Part shown: positions 8,926 to 16,573 of the stretch, piece by piece
Numbering within the stretch: the first letter of the stretch is position 1
How the letters are laid out: the number at the start of each line of letters is the position of its first letter
Origin: Syntrophales bacterium
Lineage (GTDB): Bacteria > Desulfobacterota > Syntrophia > Syntrophales > UBA4778
DNA: 64,000 bases
Assembly: GCA_028712885.1 (NCBI GenBank)
Contig: JAQTPK010000008.1
Coordinates: 19,096-83,095, forward strand
Direction of reading: 5' to 3'
Program-made: the position numbers and the translations under genes
The notes under the pieces: model-generated
Database searches by the model: none
What the model was told of the DNA's origin: nothing
Seen by the model: the letters and a program-made list of their open reading frames with translations, nothing else

Positions 8926-9996
8926 TTGAACGAATTGTTTAAAGGTGAACTTGAGGCATACGCCAGGGAGGCCATGGGAATAGGCAAGAAGGGCGCGATG
9001 CATGCCGAACCTATTCTCCGGGGCGGATCGGACCGGGAATTCTTCCGGGTAAGTTCGGGCGGGTATACCGTTATCCTGATGCAGTACGGGACTGTGCGCC
9101 CGGAGAACGCTCTCTATGCCGGTATCGCGAAATTCCTTTCCCGGATCGGAATTGCCGTTCCCCGCATCTTCAGGCACGATCCCGAGCGGCGCATTGTTGT
9201 CATGGAGGACCTCGGAGACCGGGACCTTTATGCTTTGAGAAATGATGACCCGGAACTGCGCGGCCGGTATTATCGGATTGCCCTGCGCGAGATTTCCAGG
9301 CTTCATTCCTTTCCTCTCGAAGATTTCCCCGAAGCGAAAATCCCCCTGATGGAAGGGTTCGGTCCTGCTCTCTACCGCTGGGAAAGGGATTATTTCCGCG
9401 AAAGATTCGTCCGGGACGTCTGCGGAATTTCTCTTTCGCCCGGCGACGGAGACATCCTGGAGAAGGAACTGGACGGTCTGGCGGAGCGCCTCTCGCGTTC
9501 GGCGCCTTGCCTGGTTCATCGCGATTTCCAGTCCCAGAATATCATGCTCGTCAGGAACGGGGTCTCACTGATCGATTTCCAGGGAATGAGGCGGGGGACG
9601 GCCTGCTACGACCTCGGATCGCTGCTTTACGATCCCTATGTCTCCCTGGCAAACGAGGATAAAATAGCCCTCCTGGGATTCTATTGCGATACGGTCCGCC
9701 CCCCTGAAGGCAGCGACGAATTCCGGAGCCTGTTCTTTAAAGCATCCGCGCAGCGGCTGATGCAGGCGCTGGGGGCCTTCGGATACCTCGGGCTGGCGAT
9801 GGGGAAGAAGCAATTCCTCCGCCATATTCCAGGCGGTCTTGCCGGCCTCATCGACGCCTCCGGCCGGGCGGGCCTGCTTCGGCTTCAGGCTGTCGCTCTG
9901 AGATGCCGGGAAGGGATGGATGCTGAGAGGCTGAGAAAAGACGAAGATGAGAAGTTGCGAAGATGCGGGGATAGGGGGCTGAAAGATAGAAGCTGA
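8926..9996 (+). CDS. AmgK-like sugar kinase (aminoglycoside phosphotransferase fold)
   Basis: Likely cytoplasmic kinase; AmgK phosphorylates MurNAc/GlcNAc at the anomeric position to feed MurU. Motifs: VVMEDLGDRDLY hinge, catalytic loop LVHRDFQSQNIM, and metal site LIDFQGMRRGTACYDLGSLLYD, close to the AmgK family pattern. Start unclear: the track's GTG 8842 lies inside the previous gene; TTG 8926 behind GAGG, or TTG 8935, is more sensible. The last 25 or so residues (rich in R, K, D, E) are encoded by a tandem repeat that also supplies the stop codon, so this tail is probably not part of the fold. Confidence 0.82.
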   Translation: MNELFKGELEAYAREAMGIGKKGAMHAEPILRGGSDREFFRVSSGGYTVILMQYGTVRPENALYAGIAKFLSRIGIAVPRIFRHDPERRIVVMEDLGDRDLYALRNDDPELRGRYYRIALREISRLHSFPLEDFPEAKIPLMEGFGPALYRWERDYFRERFVRDVCGISLSPGDGDILEKELDGLAERLSRSAPCLVHRDFQSQNIMLVRNGVSLIDFQGMRRGTACYDLGSLLYDPYVSLANEDKIALLGFYCDTVRPPEGSDEFRSLFFKASAQRLMQALGAFGYLGLAMGKKQFLRHIPGGLAGLIDASGRAGLLRLQAVALRCREGMDAERLRKDEDEKLRRCGDRGLKDRS

Positions 9997-10057
9997 GAAG
10001 CTGAGTAAAGACGAAGATGAGAAGTTGCGAGGATAGGGGACTGAAAGATAGAAGCTG
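9922..10057. repeat. two-copy tandem repeat of about 66-70 bp (gaagctgag family)
   Basis: Copy 1 (about 9922-9991) and copy 2 (about 9992-10057) share GACGAAGATGAGAAGTTGCG and CTGAAAGATAGAAGCTG, differing by small substitutions and one short indel. Each is itself built of GCTGAGA and GATGCGA-like units. Copy 1 is translated as the tail of the AmgK-like kinase and its stop codon is the TGA of the GCTGAG unit. The same unit family returns after sppA at 50.4 kb. Confidence 0.85.
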
Positions 10058-10080
10058 GGGGGGTGAGAGGCTTCTTATTT

Positions 10081-10226
10081 GTCATATCGAGCCCTTCGGC
10101 ATCCTACGAGGACTCAGGTAAACTCCGCGAGATATCTTTCAATCTCGACAGGTTTTTTCTTAAAGCAGGATTTCTCGTCGCTGCGCTCCTCGAAATGACA
10201 TTTTAAGAAGAACTCGAAATGACATT
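10081..10226. repeat. GTCAT..CGAG intergenic palindrome
   Basis: GTCATATCGAG near 10081 is mirrored by CTCGAAATGACA ending near 10201, with a further AACTCGAAATGACATT copy at about 10210-10226. Such ends are typical of small non-coding palindromic elements found between genes in many bacteria. Nothing coding is visible; the rest of the spacer to 10374 is AT-rich and ends in one more AAACCAGAAACCG unit (10351-10369). Confidence 0.65.
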
Positions 10227-10374
10227 AAGGGCGGGCCATACAATATTTTTCACGTGGAGCAAATCCTTTGCATCTTTGCGTGAGAATAAATAAGAAATGC
10301 TGAAGGTTGATTTTCATATTATAAAAATATAACTACTTAGGGCGTTTTTAACCCAGAAACCAGAAACCGTTTTT

Positions 10375-11841
10375 ATGATTACCGCCGTTATTCCCTTCAG
10401 CACTACAGAGTCCTTTGCCGTCAACTGCAGGTTGTTTTCCGGTCTGCCCGGGATCGAGCGAATTCTGGTCGTCCATTCCGGCGCATTCCGCCCGTCGGAT
10501 GCGATGTTGTCCGGAATTGAAGCTGGCTCCTATCTTTCAGGCCCGGCCTGGAACAGGATAATCGAAGAGGCTGGGACAGATTACATTCTTGCCGTGCTGG
10601 ACTGTTCGCGGATAGACTTGCCGCCGGCAAGCCTCGTGAGACTGGTTGAAACAGCGGAGCTTACCGGGGCCGGTCTGGTCTTCTCCGATTATCACGAGAT
10701 CGTGAAAGGTCAGAGGAAGGAGCGGCCGCTGATCGATTACCGCGAGGGAAGCATCCGCGACGGATTTGATTTCGGAAAAATGGTCCTGATCCGCACGGAG
10801 ACGGCGAAATCCTCATTGGCGAGACACGGCGCCATACCCGACGGGCGCCATTGCGGATTTTACGATCTGAGGCTGAAGATAGCTGCGGACCGCCTCCCGT
10901 ACCACGCGGAAGAGGCGCTGTATACGGCGGCTGGAAACGGCGGAATGACGGATCGGGAAACTCATTTCTCATACGTCGATCCCTCCAACAGGGAAGTACA
11001 GGAGGAAATGGAGAGAGCGGCTACGGAGCACCTGCGCCGGATTGGCGCCTGGCTCGAGCCTTCTTTCCAGCCGGTCCCCGCTGATGACTCCGCCTATCCG
11101 GTGGAGGCCAGCGTAATCATCCCCGTCCGCAACAGGGCGAGGACGATAGCCGAGGCGGTGAAAAGCGCCCTGGGACAGAAAACGGAATTTCCCTTTAATG
11201 TCATTGTAGTTGACAATTATTCATCCGACGGGACGACGGCGATTCTGGACGGACTGGTGAAAAAGAATCGCCGGCTCGTTCATCTGATCCCGGGCCGGTT
11301 CGACCTCGGGATCGGGGGCTGCTGGAACGAGGCGGTTTTTTCCGAGCATTGCGGCAGGCATGCGGTTCAGCTCGACTCCGACGATCTCTACAGTTCGGAT
11401 AATTCCCTGTCCGAATTGGTAAATGCCTTTCCGGCCGGCGACTGCGGGATGGTGATCGGGTCGTACCTCCTCGTCGACGGCGCCATGAATGAAATCCCGC
11501 CGGGCCTGATAGACCACCGCGAGTGGACGGATGAAAACGGCCGCAACAATGCCCTGAGGGTAAACGGGCTGGGCGCCCCCCGCGCCTTCAGGACTTGCCT
11601 GCTTCGCGAGAGAGGATTTCTAAATGTAAGCTATGGGGAAGACTACGAAATGGGTCTTCGCCTCTCCCGCCGTTACCGCGTCGGGAGAATATACGAAAAT
11701 CTTTACCTCTGCCGGCGCTGGGAAGGGAACACCGATGCGGACCTGACTACCGCGACAAAAAACCGCTACGATCTTTTCAAAGACAATATCCGCACGCTGG
11801 AAATTGCGGCGAGGCGGGAAATGAATAAAGGCCATGGGTAA
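10375..11841 (+). CDS. glycosyltransferase family 2 protein with an extra N-terminal GT-like domain
   Basis: The C-terminal half (about 243-480) is a GT2 (GT-A fold) domain: ASVIIPVRNRARTIAEAV opens it, followed by VIVVDNYSSDGT and the metal-binding VQLDSDDLY (D-x-D) motif. Residues 1-225 form a second, degenerate GT-A-like domain (VLDCSRID, LVFSDYHEI) without an obvious complete D-x-D site. No membrane segments. The stop codon TAA is the one inside the GGGTAATGGG repeat that follows. Position between the MurU/AmgK pair and the DUF4922 gene suggests a shared pathway, but donor and acceptor are unknown. Confidence 0.82.
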   Translation: MITAVIPFSTTESFAVNCRLFSGLPGIERILVVHSGAFRPSDAMLSGIEAGSYLSGPAWNRIIEEAGTDYILAVLDCSRIDLPPASLVRLVETAELTGAGLVFSDYHEIVKGQRKERPLIDYREGSIRDGFDFGKMVLIRTETAKSSLARHGAIPDGRHCGFYDLRLKIAADRLPYHAEEALYTAAGNGGMTDRETHFSYVDPSNREVQEEMERAATEHLRRIGAWLEPSFQPVPADDSAYPVEASVIIPVRNRARTIAEAVKSALGQKTEFPFNVIVVDNYSSDGTTAILDGLVKKNRRLVHLIPGRFDLGIGGCWNEAVFSEHCGRHAVQLDSDDLYSSDNSLSELVNAFPAGDCGMVIGSYLLVDGAMNEIPPGLIDHREWTDENGRNNALRVNGLGAPRAFRTCLLRERGFLNVSYGEDYEMGLRLSRRYRVGRIYENLYLCRRWEGNTDADLTTATKNRYDLFKDNIRTLEIAARREMNKGHG

Positions 11842-12049
11842 TGGGTTATAGGCTAAGGCGCGAAAAGCGGGAAAGATACTCTATATGTCATTCCGAATCC
11901 GCCTGAGGCGGATGAGGAATCTTTTAGACTTGTAATAATAGTTGGGTGAAAAGCACTGCTCTGATCCGGCCGAAGGGTTAATAATTGTGCTCAGGAATCG
12001 GGATTAGAGCAGGATGAGTGGCCTGCCCCATTACCCATGACCTATGACC
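11835..12049. repeat. inverted arms of the gggtaat/attaccc repeat around a hairpin
   Basis: Left arm 11835-11855 (GGGTAATGGGTTATAGGC) overlaps the last two codons of the glycosyltransferase; the right arm is at 12028-12049 (CATTACCCATGACCTATG). The same arm sequence recurs at 26.1 kb, 53.8 kb and 56.7 kb. The space between holds a GTCATTCC-type hairpin and no gene. Confidence 0.75.
11890..11925 (+). terminator. probable terminator hairpin after the glycosyltransferase
   Basis: Stem ATTCC-GAATCCGCC pairs with GGCGGATGA-GGAAT across a TGA loop and is followed by CTTTT. The GTCATTCC start also fits the widespread palindromic repeat class, so it may be a repeat that doubles as a terminator. Confidence 0.6.
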
Positions 12050-12065
12050 GCTACCGCCTTGAGAA

Positions 12066-13085
12066 TTGTGGTTTGAAGAAGTGAAGAATATCCTGTTTGC
12101 GGATTATGAAGGAAAAGGGGAGGCCGGAGCTCTTTCCCGGATTTGCGAAGCACTGCTGGAACAGCAGAAAGGGTCATGGCGAGAGTTGGCCGAGGCTTAT
12201 GAGGGCCTCTCCGGAACGGAACAGCGGACGCTCGATTGCGGCCGTTTTGCCGTTGTCCTCCAGTTCAATCCCCGTCGCGCCGCAAGCAGCGGCGCCAAAG
12301 TCGATCCTGAATCCATCCGGAACCGGAGGTGTTTCCTCTGTACCGGAAATCTCCCCCCCCTGCAGAGAGGGGTGCTGTACCGCAGGGAGTTCCTGATTCT
12401 CTGCAACCCTGCTCCCATTTTTCGCCGCCATTTCACTGTGTCCAGCCTGCGGCATCGTCCCCAATCCATTGCCGGTTCATTCGGAACGATGCAAGCCCTG
12501 GCTGAAGATCTCGGCCCGCAGTACCTGGTATTCTATAACGGCCCCCGCTGCGGGGCATCTGCTCCCGACCATCTGCATTTTCAGGCAGTTCCCGCCGGCT
12601 GCCTGCCTGTTGAAGAGGAGCTTGGAAAGGCTGGAAAAGGACAGCCGGGCTTTGAAACTGCATTCAGGGGCGGATTATCCGTTTACCGGCCGGAGGGGCT
12701 GGGCAGGGAGACAATAATCCTGGAGGGGAGCGATACCGCCCGGATTACATCCGCGCTTGACGCAATGCTCTCCGCGATGCGGGAAATAACGCCTCCCGGC
12801 GTCGGGGAACCGATGCTGAATATCATCTGCACGCGTCAAAAAACCATCAGAGTGATTATTTTTCCCAGGAATAAGCACCGGCCGGATGTTTTTTACCGGG
12901 AAGGAGAGGGGAGAAAGCTCATCAGCCCGGCAGCCCTCGACATGGGGGGACTGATGATATTCCCAATCAAAAGAGACTATGATTCCATGACTTGCGATGA
13001 TATTCTTCAAGTATACGGCGAGGTTTCGACGGGAAAGGAATCCATGAGCCGGATATTCGAACTTCTTACCGGCTTCCAATATTGA
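12066..13085 (+). CDS. DUF4922 family HIT-like nucleotidyltransferase/phosphorylase
   Basis: Protein of about 339 residues with a cysteine pair RRCFLCTGNLPPLQRG (near 90-105) and the histidine triad-like motif APDHLHFQAVP (near 175), as in galactose-1-phosphate uridylyltransferase, ADP-sugar phosphorylase and GDP-hexose phosphorylase relatives. This suggests nucleotidyl transfer or phosphorolysis of a nucleotide sugar or dinucleotide. Start is TTG 12066; GTG 12081 is an in-frame alternative and neither has a good ribosome site. It is the last gene of the presumed cell-wall recycling group and is followed by a strong terminator. Function otherwise unknown. Confidence 0.75.
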   Translation: MWFEEVKNILFADYEGKGEAGALSRICEALLEQQKGSWRELAEAYEGLSGTEQRTLDCGRFAVVLQFNPRRAASSGAKVDPESIRNRRCFLCTGNLPPLQRGVLYRREFLILCNPAPIFRRHFTVSSLRHRPQSIAGSFGTMQALAEDLGPQYLVFYNGPRCGASAPDHLHFQAVPAGCLPVEEELGKAGKGQPGFETAFRGGLSVYRPEGLGRETIILEGSDTARITSALDAMLSAMREITPPGVGEPMLNIICTRQKTIRVIIFPRNKHRPDVFYREGEGRKLISPAALDMGGLMIFPIKRDYDSMTCDDILQVYGEVSTGKESMSRIFELLTGFQY

Positions 13086-13110
13086 CAGTGCCTTATGCAT
13101 GTGGTACAAA
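13082..13110 (+). promoter_or_regulatory. sigma-70-like promoter placed directly before a terminator
   Basis: TTGACA (13082-13087, overlapping the TGA stop of the DUF4922 gene), a 17-base spacer, and TACAAA (13105-13110). The predicted start near 13117 is exactly where the terminator hairpin begins, so any transcript would be only about 30 bases long. May be chance. Confidence 0.4.
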
Positions 13111-13116
13111 TCATTT

Positions 13117-13148
13117 AAGCCGCTTCCCACTACGGAAGCGGTTTTTTT
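13117..13148 (+). terminator. Rho-independent terminator after the DUF4922 gene
   Basis: CCGCTTCC (13120-13127) pairs perfectly with GGAAGCGG (13134-13141) around CACTAC, followed by seven T residues. Confidence 0.93.
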
Positions 13149-13186
13149 GATAAATTGGTATATTATTTGCTTTTTTTCCTGATCTA

Positions 13187-13214
13187 TTGACAAAGAGCGA
13201 CCAGAAATTATAAT
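13187..13214 (+). promoter_or_regulatory. consensus sigma-70 promoter for tRNA-Leu and the tig-clpP-clpX-lon run
   Basis: TTGACA (13187-13192), 16-base spacer, perfect TATAAT (13209-13214). It lies about 38 bases upstream of the tRNA-Leu gene; no terminator separates the tRNA from tig, so read-through into the protease operon is likely. Confidence 0.8.
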
Positions 13215-13251
13215 GAATCCGGGGGTAAACAAAGGCGGACCAGCCTCCCAG

Positions 13252-13337
13252 GCGAGAGTGGCGGAACTGGCAGACGCACTGGACTTAGGATCCAGCCCGG
13301 AAACGGAATAGGGGTTCGACTCCCCTCTCTCGCACCA
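13252..13337 (+). tRNA. tRNA-Leu (anticodon TAG)
   Basis: GCGAGAG (13252-13258) pairs with CTCTCGC (13327-13333), then A and an encoded CCA. The anticodon arm CTGGA-CTTAGGA-TCCAG gives TAG. A long variable arm, as expected for a class II tRNA, and the T-arm GGGGTTCGACTCCCC are present. Confidence 0.97.
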
Positions 13338-13370
13338 TGCGGCCAATAAATCTGGAAGGAGATAGCAGTA

Positions 13371-14669
13371 GTGAGTGAAGCGGCGTTGAGCGTGAAAGTC
13401 GAAGACCTTAGCCCTGTCAAGAAGAAGCTGTCATTTGATATTCCCTGGGAAGAAGTCAGAAGAGAACTGGATGACGCTTACAACCTTATCGGCAAAAAAG
13501 CGAAAATAAAAGGGTTCAGGCCGGGCAAAACGCCCCGTCGCCTGCTCGAGATATATTTCAAGGAACAGGCGGAAGACGAAGCGATTCAGAAACTGATTAA
13601 CCGCTTCTACTGGGACGCCGTGGAAAAGAACAGCATTGATCCCGCTTCCCAGCCGGTGATCGACCAGAAGGGAATCGCGCCCCAGGCAAGCTACAGCTTC
13701 ACGGCGACTGTGGAAATAAAACCGGTAATTGAGCCGCAGGGATATCTCGATCTCGAAGTGGAAAAGGAAGAACCGAAAGTTACGGATGAAAGCGTACAGA
13801 AGCGCCTGGTTGAACTGCAGCAGGTTTACAGCACCCTCGAGAACGCCCCGGAAGACCGGCTCGCCGAAAAAGGCGATTTCGTCACCCTCGATTTCGAAGG
13901 GAAAATGGACGGAAAGGAAATCGAGGACGCCAGGGGACGCAATTATCTCCTCGAAATCGGCTCCGGCCGCTTCATTCCCGGTTTCGAGGAACAGATCGTC
14001 GGGATGAAGAAGGGGGAAACGAAGGAATTCACGGTGAAGTTCCCCGAGCCTTATCAGAATGGTGAATTGGCGGGAAAAGACGTGACCTTTACTGCGATGG
14101 TCAAGGAGATAAAATCAAAAAAGGTCCCCGCTTTGGATGAGTCCTTCCTTAAGAATTTCGAAAAGTACGATTCTCTTGAGGCTTTGAAGGACGATATCCG
14201 GAAAGCCCTGGAGGACGAGGAGCAGATGCGGACCGAGTCGGAATTCAATAGAAAGCTTACGGACGCCCTGCTCGCCGGGAACGAGTTTGAAGTGCCGCAG
14301 TCTCTTGTGGACAGGCAGATCTATCTGATGATGGCCAACGCGCAGCGGCGCATGGCCGCGGGCGGAATGGACCCGGAGAAAGCAGCCGAATTGTCCTTCC
14401 AGATGAAGGATAGATTCCGGGATGAAGCGGCCCGGGGAGTAAAAATTTCGCTTCTGCTCGAAAGCATCGCGCGGAAGGAATCGATCGAGGCAGGCGATGA
14501 CGACCTGGAGAAAAAGCTCAACGAAATAGCCGAGAGAAGCGGGCGGGAAGTGGATTCCATCAGGGAGGCATACGGCAGGGAAGGGCTGCTGGAGAGCGTC
14601 CGTTCCGAATTGCGAGAACAAAAAACCCTTGATTTTGTCCGGCGCAGAGCTAAAATTAAATCCGTCTGA
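13371..14669 (+). CDS. tig: trigger factor
   Basis: Ribosome-bound chaperone with peptidyl-prolyl isomerase activity. The N-terminal ribosome-binding domain contains the signature [15 protein letters not shown] (near 42-56); the FKBP-type PPIase core is about 155-245 ([30 protein letters not shown]); the C-terminal helical chaperone domain follows. 432 residues is the family length. Start is GTG 13371 behind GGAAGGAG. It begins only 33 bases after tRNA-Leu and leads the usual tig-clpP-clpX-lon order. Confidence 0.97.
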   Translation: MSEAALSVKVEDLSPVKKKLSFDIPWEEVRRELDDAYNLIGKKAKIKGFRPGKTPRRLLEIYFKEQAEDEAIQKLINRFYWDAVEKNSIDPASQPVIDQKGIAPQASYSFTATVEIKPVIEPQGYLDLEVEKEEPKVTDESVQKRLVELQQVYSTLENAPEDRLAEKGDFVTLDFEGKMDGKEIEDARGRNYLLEIGSGRFIPGFEEQIVGMKKGETKEFTVKFPEPYQNGELAGKDVTFTAMVKEIKSKKVPALDESFLKNFEKYDSLEALKDDIRKALEDEEQMRTESEFNRKLTDALLAGNEFEVPQSLVDRQIYLMMANAQRRMAAGGMDPEKAAELSFQMKDRFRDEAARGVKISLLLESIARKESIEAGDDDLEKKLNEIAERSGREVDSIREAYGREGLLESVRSELREQKTLDFVRRRAKIKSV

Positions 14670-14688
14670 CTTGCAGGAAAGGACTGTG

Positions 14689-15291
14689 ATGGCGCTGATT
14701 CCCATTGTTATCGAGCAGGACGGCAGGGGCGAGAGGGCGTTTGATATATATTCGAGGCTGTTGAAAGACAGAATCGTTTTCCTCGGAACGGCGGTCGACG
14801 ACGATATCGCCAATCTCATAATTGCTCAGATGCTTTATCTGGAGTCCGAAGACCCGGACAAGGAGATTTTCTTTTACATCAATTCGCCGGGCGGACTTGT
14901 CAGCGCTGGAATGGCCATTTACGATACAATGCAGTATGTCAAGCCGAGCGTCTGCACGGTTTGCATGGGACAGGCCGCCAGCATGGCGGCGCTGATTTTG
15001 GCGGCGGGGGAAAAGGGAAAGCGTTTTGCCCTGCCCCATGCGAGAGTGCTTATCCACCAGCCGCTGGGAGGATTTCAGGGCCAGGCGACGGATATCGGGA
15101 TCCAGGCCAATGAGATTCTGAGGCTGAAACGGGAACTGAACAGCCTGCTGTCTCGCCATACGAATCAGCCTTTCGAGAAGATCGAAGTCGACACGGAGCG
15201 GGACTATTTCATGACAAGCGATCAGGCAAAGGAATACGGCATTATCGACAGAGTGATCTCCAAGAGAGAAAGCGTAAAACAGGGGGTGTAA
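14689..15291 (+). CDS. clpP: ATP-dependent Clp protease proteolytic subunit
   Basis: Serine protease that forms the tetradecameric chamber of ClpXP. About 200 residues. Catalytic Ser in [11 protein letters not shown], His in [10 protein letters not shown], and Asp in [19 protein letters not shown]. The track starts at ATG 14629, inside tig; the ATG at 14689 after GGAAAGGA gives the standard [11 protein letters not shown]-terminus. Followed 4 bases later by clpX. Confidence 0.97.
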   Translation: MALIPIVIEQDGRGERAFDIYSRLLKDRIVFLGTAVDDDIANLIIAQMLYLESEDPDKEIFFYINSPGGLVSAGMAIYDTMQYVKPSVCTVCMGQAASMAALILAAGEKGKRFALPHARVLIHQPLGGFQGQATDIGIQANEILRLKRELNSLLSRHTNQPFEKIEVDTERDYFMTSDQAKEYGIIDRVISKRESVKQGV

Positions 15292-15295
15292 TCCC

Positions 15296-16558
15296 ATGGC
15301 CAAAAGATACAGGGATAGTGAAGGGACCAGGGGAATGCTTTTCTGCTCATTTTGCGGGAAAACCCAGAATGAGGTCAAAAAACTTGTAGCCGGACCTTCC
15401 GCGTACATCTGCGACGAATGCATCGAGTTGTGCAGAGGTATTATCCAGGAAGAAAACGAAGTTCAGAGGGTCGAAGCCTCCAGGAAGAGGATCCCCGAGC
15501 CGAAGGATATAAACAAGTTCCTCGATCAGTACGTGATCGGGCAGGAGAGGCCGAAAAAGGTGCTCTCCGTGGCGGTTTATAACCATTACAAGCGCCTGTA
15601 TTCGGGAGCGAATCTCGACGGTGTGGAAATGCAGAAGAGCAACATCCTTCTGATCGGCCCCACCGGATCGGGAAAGACCCTGCTTGCGAAGACGCTGGCG
15701 AAGATGCTTGACGTACCTTTCGCCATTGCGGACGCAACCGCCCTGACCGAAGCCGGATACGTCGGGGAAGACGTGGAGAACATAATCCTGAGCCTGCTTC
15801 AGAACGCCGATTACGACGTGGAAAGGGCGTCGAAGGGAATCGTCTACATCGACGAAATCGACAAGATCTCGCGCAAGTCGGGAAGCCCTTCCATCACGAG
15901 GGACGTCTCCGGCGAAGGCGTCCAGCAGGCCCTGCTGAAGATAGTCGAGGGCACGCTGGCGAATATTCCGCCCAAGGGCGGGAGGAAGCACCCGCAGCAG
16001 GAATTCATCCAGGTAGACACGACCAACATCCTGTTTATCTGCGGAGGGGCGTTCGTCGGGCTTGAGGACATAATCCAGAAGAGGACCGGCTCAACCGCGA
16101 TGGGGTTCGGAGCCGATATAAAGACAAAAAGGGAAAAGAAAATAGGGGAGATCCTGGCCGAGATCCAGCCGGAAGATCTCCTGAAATACGGTCTTATTCC
16201 GGAATTCATCGGGCGTCTGCCCGTGATCGCTACCCTCAACGAACTCAATGAAGAGGACATGATCCGGATCCTGGTGGAACCGAAGAATTCCGTCATCAAG
16301 CAGTACGTGAAATCGCTGGAGCTCGAGGAAGTCAAGCTGAAGTTCAGCGACGGCGCCCTCAAAGCGATCGCCAGGCTCGCCATCGAGAGGAAGTCGGGCG
16401 CACGAGGTCTCAGGGCCATCCTGGAGAACATCATGCTGGATATCATGTACGATATACCATCGCGCAATGACGTGAAGGAATGCGTAGTGAGCGAAGAGGT
16501 GGTTCTGAAGAAGGAGACTCCGCTCCTGATCTTTGAGAAACGGACGGAATCTGCATAA
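15296..16558 (+). CDS. clpX: ATP-dependent Clp protease ATPase subunit ClpX
   Basis: AAA+ unfoldase partner of ClpP. N-terminal zinc-binding domain with two CxxC pairs (CSFCG and CDEC), Walker [16 protein letters not shown], Walker [11 protein letters not shown], ClpP-contacting IGF-like loop region ([13 protein letters not shown]), sensor II region [11 protein letters not shown]. 420 residues, full length. Part of the tig-clpP-clpX-lon operon. Confidence 0.97.
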   Translation: MAKRYRDSEGTRGMLFCSFCGKTQNEVKKLVAGPSAYICDECIELCRGIIQEENEVQRVEASRKRIPEPKDINKFLDQYVIGQERPKKVLSVAVYNHYKRLYSGANLDGVEMQKSNILLIGPTGSGKTLLAKTLAKMLDVPFAIADATALTEAGYVGEDVENIILSLLQNADYDVERASKGIVYIDEIDKISRKSGSPSITRDVSGEGVQQALLKIVEGTLANIPPKGGRKHPQQEFIQVDTTNILFICGGAFVGLEDIIQKRTGSTAMGFGADIKTKREKKIGEILAEIQPEDLLKYGLIPEFIGRLPVIATLNELNEEDMIRILVEPKNSVIKQYVKSLELEEVKLKFSDGALKAIARLAIERKSGARGLRAILENIMLDIMYDIPSRNDVKECVVSEEVVLKKETPLLIFEKRTESA

Positions 16559-16573
16559 AGGGCTGGGTTAAAA

